The notes beneath the pieces are model-generated. The model searched no databases, had not been told where the DNA came from, and saw nothing but the letters and a program-made list of their open reading frames with translations. Shown here piece after piece: positions 51,264-59,700 of a stretch of DNA of 64,000 bases (its first letter is position 1; each line of letters opens with the position of its first letter). This DNA comes from D2472 sp964275585 (lineage in GTDB: Bacteria; Pseudomonadota; Gammaproteobacteria; Magnimaribacterales; D2472): NCBI GenBank assembly GCA_964275585.1, contig CAXYCJ010000015.1, positions 124,001 through 188,000 on the forward strand. Reading direction: 5' to 3'. Both the position numbers and the translations under genes were made by a program.

Positions 51264-52603
51264 TATTTTAGAAAAACTTCCTCAAGATAATTAATATTAT
51301 GCTCATTGTTACAAAAGGTTTTGTCTATAAGTATGCGCTGATGAAGAGAGTGATTTGTCTTGACACCATCAACGAAAAATTCATCCAAAGCACTTAGCAT
51401 TCTTTTTATACATGATTTTCGTGAATTTGCTGTGGTAATAATTTTGGCAAGCAATGAATCGTAATGAGGCGGTACTTTGTATCCAGAATAAATATGAGAA
51501 TCAAATCTTACGCCAAATCCTCCAGGAGGATGCATTTTGCTTATGATGCCTGGCGAAGGAATAAAAGTCTCAGGATCTTCAGCGTTGATCCTGCATTCGA
51601 GCGCATGTCCTCGAAAAATAATTTTATTTTGATCAAGTTTCAAGTTCATACCTAAGGCAATTTTTAATTGAGCTTTAACAATATCAAAACCTGTAATCAT
51701 TTCTGATACAGGATGCTCTACCTGAATTCGTGTATTCATTTCAATAAAGTAGAGCTGATCGTCCTCATAAAGAAACTCAAGTGTCCCTACTCCAGAATAT
51801 GAAAGAGTCTTACATAGCTTTAAACAAGCTTTTAAAGTTCGATTTAATGCTTCCTCATTAATATTTTGGGCAGGCGCTTCTTCAATTATTTTTTGATGTC
51901 TTCTTTGCATACTGCAATCCCTTGTCCCTAAGTGAATAACTTTTCCCTTTCCATCTGCAACTATTTGAATTTCTATGTGTCTAGGATTTTGAATAAATTT
52001 TTCAAAATATAATGTGTCGTTCCCAAAAGCATTTTTTGCTTCTTGTTGAGTTAACTGGATAGAGGAAAGAAGGGTTTCCTCACTATCGACCATCTTCATT
52101 CCTCGCCCGCCGCCCCCAGCTGAAGCTTTGATCATTAAGGGATAACCAACTCCTGCAGCAATTTTTTTTACCTCAAATTCATCATTTGGAATACTACCTT
52201 TATATCCAGGAACTACTGGAATATCTGATTGCTCTGCCAGATCTTTCGCAGTAATTTTGTCTCCCATTTGCCTAATGACTGATGATGATGGTCCTATAAA
52301 AATAAATCCACTGGCTTCACATTTTTCAGCAAAGTTAGCATCTTCTGCTAAGAAACCATACCCAGGATAAATGGCATCTGCTTGAGTAAGTTCTGCTGCT
52401 GATAAAATTGCAGGAATATTTAAATAGCTTTCTAGGGGGCTAGCAGGGCCCACACAAACCGTTTCATCAGCTAGTCTTAAATGCTTAAGTTCTTTATCGC
52501 CAGTTGAATATATTGCAACGGTTTGTAAATCAAGCTCCTTGCAGGCTCTTAGTGCCCGCAAAGCAATCTCTCCTCGATTGGCTATAAGAACTTTTTGAGG
52601 CAT
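51263..52603 (-). CDS. accC: Acetyl-CoA carboxylase, biotin carboxylase subunit
   Basis: ATP-grasp enzyme that carboxylates biotin on AccB. The 446-residue protein has VLIANRGEIALRALRACKELD, the glycine-rich KASAGGGGRGMKMV, and EMNTRIQVEHPVSEMITGFDIV. It overlaps both leuS and accB by one base, in an aroQ-accB-accC-leuS run. Confidence 0.98.
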   Translation of the reverse strand: MPQKVLIANRGEIALRALRACKELDLQTVAIYSTGDKELKHLRLADETVCVGPASPLESYLNIPAILSAAELTQADAIYPGYGFLAEDANFAEKCEASGFIFIGPSSSVIRQMGDKITAKDLAEQSDIPVVPGYKGSIPNDEFEVKKIAAGVGYPLMIKASAGGGGRGMKMVDSEETLLSSIQLTQQEAKNAFGNDTLYFEKFIQNPRHIEIQIVADGKGKVIHLGTRDCSMQRRHQKIIEEAPAQNINEEALNRTLKACLKLCKTLSYSGVGTLEFLYEDDQLYFIEMNTRIQVEHPVSEMITGFDIVKAQLKIALGMNLKLDQNKIIFRGHALECRINAEDPETFIPSPGIISKMHPPGGFGVRFDSHIYSGYKVPPHYDSLLAKIITTANSRKSCIKRMLSALDEFFVDGVKTNHSLHQRILIDKTFCNNEHNINYLEEVFLK

Positions 52604-53016
52604 TAAGCTATGATAATTATAGATTGATCAAATTCAACAGGCTCACCATCCTTAACGTTAATTGCGGATACAGTTCCCGAGAACTCTGACTTAATTTCAT
52701 TCATCATCTTCATAGCCTCAACAATACACACAACATCTCCAGCATTCACATGACTACCCACCTCAACAAATGGTGGCTTATCCGGGGCAGGCTTTCGATA
52801 GAATGTGCCGACAATTGGAGACTTGATTGATGAGCCTGTATTTTCGATTGAATTTTCATTAGTTTCAGATAAAGTTGAGTGTTCTTTGGGGGGCGTGATG
52901 AGTGATTTACCACCTCTAGCTATTCTTACAGATTCTTCTCCTTCCTTGACCTCGATTTCCATCAAGTCTGACTCCTGCAGCATCTCAATTAATTTTTTTA
53001 TTTTTCTAATATCCAT
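52603..53016 (-). CDS. accB: Biotin carboxyl carrier protein of acetyl-CoA carboxylase
   Basis: Carries biotin between AccC and the carboxyltransferase. The 137-residue protein is a little shorter than usual because the Pro/Ala linker is brief. The biotinyl domain is complete: SPIVGTFYRKPAPDKPPFVEVG and the biotin-accepting Lys103 in EAMKMMNEIK. It is eight bases from aroQ. Confidence 0.97.
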   Translation of the reverse strand: MDIRKIKKLIEMLQESDLMEIEVKEGEESVRIARGGKSLITPPKEHSTLSETNENSIENTGSSIKSPIVGTFYRKPAPDKPPFVEVGSHVNAGDVVCIVEAMKMMNEIKSEFSGTVSAINVKDGEPVEFDQSIIIIA

Positions 53017-53024
53017 TTTTAATC

Positions 53025-53453
53025 CTAACTAGTTTTAATAATGTGGTTCAGGGCTAATTCATAGCCTTGGGTTCCTAAGCCACAAATTACTCCACTGGCA
53101 ATATCTGAAAAATATGATTTGTGTCTAAATTCCTCGCGTGAAAATATATTAGAAATATGAACCTCATAAAAAGGAATTCCAATGCCTAATAATGCGTCCC
53201 GTATTGCAATGCTTGTATGAGTTAATGCCCCTGGATTAATAATAATATAGTTAACATTATTCATTGAATCTTGAAGTTTTGAAACAATCTCATGTTCAGC
53301 ATTACTTTGAAATGTCTCTAACTCTATATCACTTGAGCTAGCCTTTGTTTTCAGCCCTTGATCAATTTCCTCCATCGTTACTGAGCCATAGACTTCAGGC
53401 TCTCTAGTTCCAAGAAGATTTAGGTTTGGTCCATGAATTACTAATACTTTCAT
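53025..53453 (-). CDS. aroQ: Type II 3-dehydroquinate dehydratase
   Basis: Third step of the shikimate pathway. The 142-residue flavodoxin-like protein has VLVIHGPNLNLLGTREPEVYGS with the catalytic Tyr, FQSNAEHEIVSKL, INPGALTHTSIAIRDAL and the EVHISNIFSREEFR segment with the catalytic His. It lies in the usual dsbD-aroQ-accB-accC order. Confidence 0.97.
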   Translation of the reverse strand: MKVLVIHGPNLNLLGTREPEVYGSVTMEEIDQGLKTKASSSDIELETFQSNAEHEIVSKLQDSMNNVNYIIINPGALTHTSIAIRDALLGIGIPFYEVHISNIFSREEFRHKSYFSDIASGVICGLGTQGYELALNHIIKTS

Positions 53454-53495
53454 TTTTATAGATTTTATAGGGTTTTTTATAGAATTTAAACGATT

Positions 53496-53915
53496 TTAGA
53501 GCTTTTTTAGTTTTTTGGGGTAACAGTACTTTCCTTCGGCACAACCTTGATAACCTATTTCTATTATAGCATCATTCAAATTGTAGGCTGTAGAAACACT
53601 TTCCATTTGCAAAATATTCTTCAGAACAAGAGACTCACCAAAGAAATCATCCAGCAAAAGGACTTCCTCCGAAACATCAAAAGTATGTTCCAAAATTACA
53701 TTGTTTACTTTAAGAAAAATTGATTTTTTATAAAGATAATAACCAGGGGCAATATTCCATGAGACATAAATTTTATTGTTAGCCACAAATGAACTTGTGG
53801 AAAAGGCCTCATCTACATCTAATATAATGTCTTGGTTAAATTGGCTTCCAGCACTTATGACGCTAGAAAAGAAAATAAATGAGTATAATAAGTTTCGTAA
53901 ATCAACCATGTTCAT
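53496..53915 (-). CDS. Stand-alone DsbD alpha-like periplasmic domain
   Basis: A 139-residue protein with a signal peptide (LYSFIFFSSVISAGS) followed by an N-terminal DsbD domain: VSWNIAPGYYLYKKSI and the redox pair in YQGCAEGKYCYPKK. In full-length DsbD this domain passes electrons from the membrane part to DsbC, DsbG and CcmG. Here the protein stops at once after the CYP motif; the transmembrane beta domain and thioredoxin-like gamma domain are missing, and only 42 bases separate it from aroQ. Position matches full-length dsbD in other gammaproteobacteria, so it looks like a reduced remnant that may still function with separate partners. Confidence 0.8.
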   Translation of the reverse strand: MNMVDLRNLLYSFIFFSSVISAGSQFNQDIILDVDEAFSTSSFVANNKIYVSWNIAPGYYLYKKSIFLKVNNVILEHTFDVSEEVLLLDDFFGESLVLKNILQMESVSTAYNLNDAIIEIGYQGCAEGKYCYPKKLKKL

Positions 53916-53992
53916 AATAGTATAAAAGAGATGTTAGATATTCATTATAAAATTTTTATTACTATTATAGAGATATCTCTTCGAGGCGCATC

Positions 53993-55006
53993 TTGATTGC
54001 TCTATTTTTAAGGCTTTTTTTTGTTATTCCAGTGTGGTTGTTAAAACTTATAACGTTCAGAAAAAAAATTTTAGTAAATGGCCAGATCCTAGATTATCAA
54101 ACTCAGATCTTTTTGAGTCTACAAAGTTTTGAGTCTGTAGACCTAGGCTCTTTTGAAACGGCAGCAGAGGTTAGAGAGGTAATAGAAAAATCGCGGGGAG
54201 GTTTACCAATTAATGCAAAGCCAATTTCCAAGGTTACTATAAAAGATCATGCAATTGATGGGAATGGCTTTAGTTTAGACATTCGAGAGTATGTTCCAGA
54301 TATTTTATTGCATTCCTCTCCAATTTTATATTTTCATGGAGGAGGCTATGTTCTTGGTAGCATTGAGACGCATGATCCTTGGTTAAAGTTTTTTTCATCT
54401 CATATGCAATCAAATATTTTTTCACTTGAATATAGATTGGCTCCTGAAAATAAATTTCCGGCTGCTGTAAAGGATGCGAACCAAGCCTTAGAATGGATTG
54501 CAAAAAAAAATGATATTTCAATCTCCTCTATTAGTATTTGTGGCGATAGTGCGGGTGCTCATTTAGCAGCCTCTCTTTCTATGTATAGAGTAATGAAGAA
54601 TTTAGAGTTACCTCACTCTCAATGCTTAATCTATCCAATGACTGATCCATCTTGCACTTCAGAATCACAACAAGCTTTTCAAATGGGTTATGGTCTGACG
54701 AAAGATGCAATGATGTGGTTTTGGGACCAGCTTCTCAGTTCCAAAGAAGATCTTTCTGATCCTCGATTTAACCTGCTGCGCAATAATGATATACACCCTC
54801 TTCCAAAAACGATAATAGTCACAGCTGGCTTCGACCCTTTATGCGATGAAGGAGAGGAGTATGCAAGAAAGTTATTTGAAGCAGGGAATGACGTTCAGCA
54901 GATACATTATCCCCATCTTGTTCATGGTTTTGTTAATATGACTTCCTTAAAGTCTGCAAAGAATGCTGCATTAGACATCATCAAAACTTATAGGACCTAT
55001 TTTTAA
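53993..55006 (+). CDS. HSL-family (family IV) esterase/lipase
   Basis: A 337-residue alpha/beta hydrolase. The oxyanion motif HGGGYVLGS is at 115-123, the nucleophile Ser186 in GDSAGAHLA, the acid Asp in TAGFDPLCDEGEEYA and the base His in HLVHGFVNM. A hydrophobic N-terminal helix (about 2-19) could anchor it to the inner membrane. TTG start. The ABC ATPase gene follows after two bases, suggesting cotranscription. Confidence 0.87.
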   Translation: MIALFLRLFFVIPVWLLKLITFRKKILVNGQILDYQTQIFLSLQSFESVDLGSFETAAEVREVIEKSRGGLPINAKPISKVTIKDHAIDGNGFSLDIREYVPDILLHSSPILYFHGGGYVLGSIETHDPWLKFFSSHMQSNIFSLEYRLAPENKFPAAVKDANQALEWIAKKNDISISSISICGDSAGAHLAASLSMYRVMKNLELPHSQCLIYPMTDPSCTSESQQAFQMGYGLTKDAMMWFWDQLLSSKEDLSDPRFNLLRNNDIHPLPKTIIVTAGFDPLCDEGEEYARKLFEAGNDVQQIHYPHLVHGFVNMTSLKSAKNAALDIIKTYRTYF

Positions 55007-55008
55007 TC

Positions 55009-56607
55009 GTGAATCCACTGCTTAAAATTTCTAATTTATCTATTCAGTTTCGTGTAAGGAAATCTGAATTTGCCGCTGTCAAAAATCTTAATCTTTCCAT
55101 TGAAGAGAATCAGATTGCTGGGTTAGTTGGGGAATCAGGCTCTGGGAAATCAGTTACAGCTATGTCAATCATGAGATTGTTGCCTGAGCCAAAAGCTCAA
55201 TATAGTTCAGAATCTTCTATTTTATTTTCTGGAGAGGAAGTTTTAAAAGCCTCATCTAAAACTCTCAGAAAAATAAGAGGAAATGAAATTTCAATGATAT
55301 TTCAAGAGCCAATGACTTCTCTTAATCCTTATCATAGAGTAGGTGACCAGATTGTAGAATCTATTCAATTGCACAAAGTGCAGTCAAAAAAATCAGCTAT
55401 TTTAGAGGCAAAAACTCTCATGAAATTAGTGGAGATTGCAGAGGTTGATCGAAGATTTTCTTCATACCCCCATGAATTATCTGGAGGCCAGCGTCAGAGA
55501 ATTATGATTGCCATGGCATTAGCCAATAAACCAAAACTATTAATTGCAGATGAGCCAACAACTGCCTTAGATGTAACTATTCAAGCGCAAATCTTAGACT
55601 TAATGACTAAGTTAAAGGATGAAGTTGGAATGTCCATTCTATTTATTACCCATGATCTTGGTTTGATTGAAAAATTTTCTGAGACCATCACAGTTATGCA
55701 AGAAGGTAGAGTGGTGGAGCAAGGCATTACAAAAGAGATTTTTGCTAATCCTCAACACGCCTATACTCAAAAATTAATTAATGCAGAGCCTTCAGCCAAA
55801 AAAGAGCTTTTAGTGTCTGAAAAACCATTGATTTCAGTAATCAATCTGGATGTTTTTTATCCGTTGCCTAAAAAGACTTTTTTAAAGAAAGGGTTTTTTC
55901 ACGCTGTTAAAGATGTTAGTTTTTCAATTCCTAAAAATTCAACGATTGGTTTAGTTGGAGAATCAGGATCTGGTAAATCTACCCTTGGAAAGGCGCTAGC
56001 TGGCTTAATTGCTTATCGTGGTTCAGTTTCATACCAAGGAAATGATATTGGCAATTTAACCTCTAAGGAATCAAAATTTTTAAAGAAAGATATTCAAATT
56101 GTATTTCAAGATCCATATGGCTCTTTATCTCCCCGCATGACCATTGGTGAGATAGTGGGAGAGGGTTTGGATGTGCATTTTTCGCTTAACCAGAAAGATA
56201 AAGAAGAGCGAATTGCTGATTGTTTAAATGCTGTTGAAATTAACCCCGATCATAGATTTAAATATCCTCATGAGTTCTCTGGCGGGCAACGACAAAGGGT
56301 CGCTATTGCAAGATCATTAATTTTAAATCCAGCTTTTATGATATTGGATGAGCCAACCTCAGCTCTTGATCGATCTATTCAAATACAAGTTATTGAGTTG
56401 CTTAAAAACTTGCAGGAAAAATTCCAGTTGACCTATCTCTTTATTAGCCATGATCTAAAAGTCGTTAGATCAATGTCTGATTATATTTTTGTTATGCAAA
56501 ATGGAGTCATTATTGAATCTGGTCCAGCGACCAAAGTTTTCTCTCAGCCTGAAGAGGATTATACTGACAAGTTGTTAAATGCAGCTTTAAAATATTCTAC
56601 AGTTTAA
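55009..56607 (+). CDS. Fused double-ATPase ABC protein, YejF/DppDF-like
   Basis: A 532-residue protein with two oligopeptide-type ATPase domains. The first has GESGSGKSVT, LSGGQRQRI and IADEPTTALDVT; the second, from about residue 270, has GESGSGKSTLG, FSGGQRQRV and ILDEPTSALDR. This is the YejF/GsiA layout for peptide import. No permease or binding-protein gene is near. GTG start. It overlaps nothing but lies two bases from both neighbours. Confidence 0.9.
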   Translation: MNPLLKISNLSIQFRVRKSEFAAVKNLNLSIEENQIAGLVGESGSGKSVTAMSIMRLLPEPKAQYSSESSILFSGEEVLKASSKTLRKIRGNEISMIFQEPMTSLNPYHRVGDQIVESIQLHKVQSKKSAILEAKTLMKLVEIAEVDRRFSSYPHELSGGQRQRIMIAMALANKPKLLIADEPTTALDVTIQAQILDLMTKLKDEVGMSILFITHDLGLIEKFSETITVMQEGRVVEQGITKEIFANPQHAYTQKLINAEPSAKKELLVSEKPLISVINLDVFYPLPKKTFLKKGFFHAVKDVSFSIPKNSTIGLVGESGSGKSTLGKALAGLIAYRGSVSYQGNDIGNLTSKESKFLKKDIQIVFQDPYGSLSPRMTIGEIVGEGLDVHFSLNQKDKEERIADCLNAVEINPDHRFKYPHEFSGGQRQRVAIARSLILNPAFMILDEPTSALDRSIQIQVIELLKNLQEKFQLTYLFISHDLKVVRSMSDYIFVMQNGVIIESGPATKVFSQPEEDYTDKLLNAALKYSTV

Positions 56608-56609
56608 TT

Positions 56610-58271
56610 ATGTCTAATCGAAAATATTCTAAAAATTTAGTTGATGGTCCTCATCAGGCTGCATCACGCTCAATGCTTAGAGGTGTGGGTTTTGAATCTG
56701 CTGATTTCACCAAACCCTTGGTTGGCATTGCTTCTACTTGGTCAAAAGTAACACCATGCAATATGCATATTAATGATTTAGCTGATGTCGTAGAGAGCTC
56801 TATTGATGCGTCAGGTTGCAAAGGCGTCTTGTTTAATACAATTACTGTATCTGATGGTATTTCTATGGGAACCCAGGGAATGAAATATTCTTTAGTTTCA
56901 CGAGAGGTTATAGCAGATTCCATTGAGACCGTTGTTGGATGTCTAGGATATGACGGCGTGGTTGCCCTTGGGGGATGTGATAAGAATATGCCAGGAGCCC
57001 TAATTGCTTTAGCAAGGCTAAATAGGCCTTCAATTTTTATTTATGGTGGCTCTATTAGACCTAGTCCAATCAACACAGATTATGTGACCGTATGTGAGAA
57101 AGTTGGGGAGTATGCAAAAGGGGATATATCTGAAGAAGACTTAATAGCAATAGAAAAAGTTTCCGTTCAAGGCCCAGGCTCTTGTGGCGGAATGTACACA
57201 GCAAATACTATGGCATCAGGGATTGAAGCACTAGGGATGAGCTTGCCTGGAAGTAGCAGTCAAGATGCAGTTTCACAAGAAAAGAAACTAGACTGTCAAA
57301 AAGCAGGCAGCGCAATTAAAAACCTCTTAGATTTAGATCTTAAGCCTAGTGATATCATGACAAAACGAGCTTTTGAAAATTCCATTGCTGTCATTATTGC
57401 TCTAGGAGGCTCAACCAATGCAGTCTTGCATTTGCTTGCAATGGCTCATTCTATTGGAGTAGAGCTTGATCTTTCAGATTTCACCAGAGTTGGAAAAACA
57501 GTTCCTGTCTTGGCTGATATTAAACCATTTGGGGGTCACTTTATGTCTGAACTGAATGCTATAGGAGGAATCGCTCCTATGATGAAATCTATGCTTGAGA
57601 GCAATCTGCTTCATGGCGAATGTTTAACAGTTACTGGAAAGACTTTAGAAGAAAATTTAGCGGAGATAGATCACTATCCTAGCAGTCAAAAAATTATTTT
57701 ATCGCCATCAAAACCAATCAAAAAATCAAGCCATTTAAGAATGCTCTATGGAAACTTAGCTCCAGAAGGTGCAGTTGCAAAGATTACTGGCAAAGAAGGT
57801 ACTTTGTTTACTGGAAGAGCGAGGGTATTTAATTCTGAAGAAGAGGGTATGGAGGCTATTCTTTCAAAATCTGTTAAACCTGGAGATGTTGTAGTGATAA
57901 GGTATGAAGGTCCTCAGGGCGGCCCGGGGATGAGAGAGATGCTTAAGCCCACTTCAGCGATCATGGGACAAGGTCTTGGAGATAAGGTTGCTTTTATAAC
58001 GGATGGAAGATTTTCAGGGGGAACGCATGGTTTTGTTGTTGGGCATATTAGCCCTGAAGCTGAGCTAGGTGGCCCAATTGCTTTAATTGAAGATGGCGAT
58101 GAAATTACCATTGATGCTAATAACGATATATTAAGCTTGAATATTTCTGACAAGGAGATGGAGCAAAGACGCATGAGCTGGAAAAATCCAAATTCGTCCC
58201 CAACAAGTGGAGTACTGGCAAAATACAAACGGACAGTTCAATCTGCTTCCAAGGGTGCAATCACAGATTAA
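56610..58271 (+). CDS. ilvD: Dihydroxy-acid dehydratase
   Basis: Fe-S enzyme of valine, isoleucine and pantothenate synthesis. The 553-residue protein carries the cluster cysteines in TPCNMHIN, GGCDKNMPGALIAL and GPGSCGGMYTANTM, plus TDGRFSGGTHGFVVGHISPEA near the C-terminus. The short form with three conserved Cys fits the [2Fe-2S] branch. It follows the ABC gene after two bases and precedes hemB by one base. Confidence 0.95.
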   Translation: MSNRKYSKNLVDGPHQAASRSMLRGVGFESADFTKPLVGIASTWSKVTPCNMHINDLADVVESSIDASGCKGVLFNTITVSDGISMGTQGMKYSLVSREVIADSIETVVGCLGYDGVVALGGCDKNMPGALIALARLNRPSIFIYGGSIRPSPINTDYVTVCEKVGEYAKGDISEEDLIAIEKVSVQGPGSCGGMYTANTMASGIEALGMSLPGSSSQDAVSQEKKLDCQKAGSAIKNLLDLDLKPSDIMTKRAFENSIAVIIALGGSTNAVLHLLAMAHSIGVELDLSDFTRVGKTVPVLADIKPFGGHFMSELNAIGGIAPMMKSMLESNLLHGECLTVTGKTLEENLAEIDHYPSSQKIILSPSKPIKKSSHLRMLYGNLAPEGAVAKITGKEGTLFTGRARVFNSEEEGMEAILSKSVKPGDVVVIRYEGPQGGPGMREMLKPTSAIMGQGLGDKVAFITDGRFSGGTHGFVVGHISPEAELGGPIALIEDGDEITIDANNDILSLNISDKEMEQRRMSWKNPNSSPTSGVLAKYKRTVQSASKGAITD

Positions 58272-58272
58272 A

Positions 58273-59265
58273 ATGGTTAATAGAACCTTTCCTTCAACAC
58301 GTCTTCGGCGATCTCGCTCTAAGAGTTTTTTGCGAGACTTAGTTGCTGAAAATAGATTATCAACCGATGATCTTATCCAGCCTCTTTTTATTGCTGATCA
58401 AAAAGATCTACAAATAGCCATTCCTTCGATGCCAGGAGTCTATAGGCACAATCTAGATTCTTTATATGCCGAAGTTGAATCATTAATGAACCTAGGTATT
58501 AAATCTATTGCTGTATTTCCTTCTATAGACCCAGAGAGAAAGAATGCAGATGGATCGCATGCCTTTGCAGAAGATAATATTGTTTGCGCTGCCCTAAAAG
58601 AGCTCTCTATTAAATTCCCTGAAATGATTAAGATTGCTGATGTTGCGTTAGACCCATATACAGATCATGGTCATGACGGTCTGTTGATTGATGGAAAGAT
58701 ACATAATGATAAGACTTTAGATTTACTATCAAGGCAGGCTCTTATTCTTGCAAATGCTGGAGCAGATATCATTGCGCCATCAGACATGATGGATGGCCGA
58801 GTAAAAATTATTCGAGACATATTAGAATCCAATAATCTGGTTGATACTATTATTTTGTCATATGCTGCAAAATATGCATCTAGTTTTTATGGCCCTTTTA
58901 GAGATGCTGTAGGATCAGCATCCAGCCTTGGCAAAGGCTCTAAACAAACCTATCAGATGAATTATTCTAATCTTGAAGAAGCCATGCATGAAGTTGCAAT
59001 GGATATTGAAGAGGGTGCTGACATCGTGATGGTAAAACCTGGAATGGCTTACCTGGATGTTGTGCATGCCGTTAAGACTAAATTTCAAGTCCCTACTTTT
59101 GTTTATCAAGTCAGTGGAGAGTACTCAATGTTAAAACTTAGTATTGAGAAAGGGTGGCTAGATAAAAATGTTATGTTAGAATCAGTAGTGTGCTGCAAAA
59201 GAGCTGGCGCAGATGCCATTCTTACATACGCAGCAAAGCAAATAGCCTCGGAGTTAAGTTCATGA
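58273..59265 (+). CDS. hemB: Delta-aminolevulinic acid dehydratase (porphobilinogen synthase)
   Basis: Condenses two ALA molecules to porphobilinogen. Starting at the ATG at 58273 (the longer frame runs into ilvD) gives 330 residues. The two Schiff-base lysines are in LSYAAKYASSFYGPFRDA and IVMVKPGMAYLDV. The metal region reads DVALDPYTDHGHDG without the three zinc cysteines, so this is the Mg2+-dependent type, as in Pseudomonas. It overlaps trxA as ATGA. Confidence 0.95.
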   Translation: MVNRTFPSTRLRRSRSKSFLRDLVAENRLSTDDLIQPLFIADQKDLQIAIPSMPGVYRHNLDSLYAEVESLMNLGIKSIAVFPSIDPERKNADGSHAFAEDNIVCAALKELSIKFPEMIKIADVALDPYTDHGHDGLLIDGKIHNDKTLDLLSRQALILANAGADIIAPSDMMDGRVKIIRDILESNNLVDTIILSYAAKYASSFYGPFRDAVGSASSLGKGSKQTYQMNYSNLEEAMHEVAMDIEEGADIVMVKPGMAYLDVVHAVKTKFQVPTFVYQVSGEYSMLKLSIEKGWLDKNVMLESVVCCKRAGADAILTYAAKQIASELSS

Positions 59266-59588
59266 GTGACAATGTCAAAGAAATTACAGCAGTAAATTTT
59301 AACCAAGAAGTGATTGAATCAGATATTCCTGTTTTAGTAGATTTTTGGGCAGAATGGTGTGGTCCATGCAAACAACTTGCACCAACAGTTTCAGAAGTAG
59401 CTGATACGGTAGTTGGGTCAGTTAAGGTTTGCAAGATGGATGTTGATAGTAATCAAGAAATTGCTGTTCAGTATGGAGTTCGCTCTATCCCAACCCTTCT
59501 AATTTTTAAAAATGGTGAAGTGTCAGCTACCCAAATCGGCGCTATCAGTAAACAACAATTGGAGGATTTTATAGAATCAGAAGCTTGA
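59262..59588 (+). CDS. trxA: Thioredoxin
   Basis: A 108-residue thioredoxin with the WCGPC active site (FWAEWCGPCKQL), the cis-Pro in RSIPTLLIFKNG, and the C-terminal QLEDFIESEA helix. The start is the ATG overlapping the hemB stop. The hemB-trxA-rho order suggests one transcript reading into the rho leader. Confidence 0.97.
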   Translation: MSDNVKEITAVNFNQEVIESDIPVLVDFWAEWCGPCKQLAPTVSEVADTVVGSVKVCKMDVDSNQEIAVQYGVRSIPTLLIFKNGEVSATQIGAISKQQLEDFIESEA

Positions 59589-59602
59589 AACTTTGCATCT
59601 TG

Positions 59603-59645
59603 TGAGAAAACACATTATCATTTTCTCATCATAGCCCTTGGGCTA
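59603..59645 (+). promoter_or_regulatory. Two inverted repeats in the trxA-rho leader
   Basis: TGAGAAAA (59603-59610) and TTTTCTCA (59621-59628) form a perfect 8-base stem with a 10-base loop; TAGCCC-TT-GGGCTA (59632-59645) follows. Neither has a T tract. The rho leader in E. coli is a site of Rho autoregulation, so these may be attenuation structures, but no function is shown. Confidence 0.3.
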
Positions 59646-59700
59646 CCAATCAAAACAAAATTCTTTTTATCCCACCCAACATATAAACAGGCATTAATTT

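Noticed and set aside
58207..58272. Longer N-terminus for HemB running into ilvD
   Set aside because: The extra 22 residues are translated ilvD sequence in another frame; the ATG at 58273 gives the family N-terminus.
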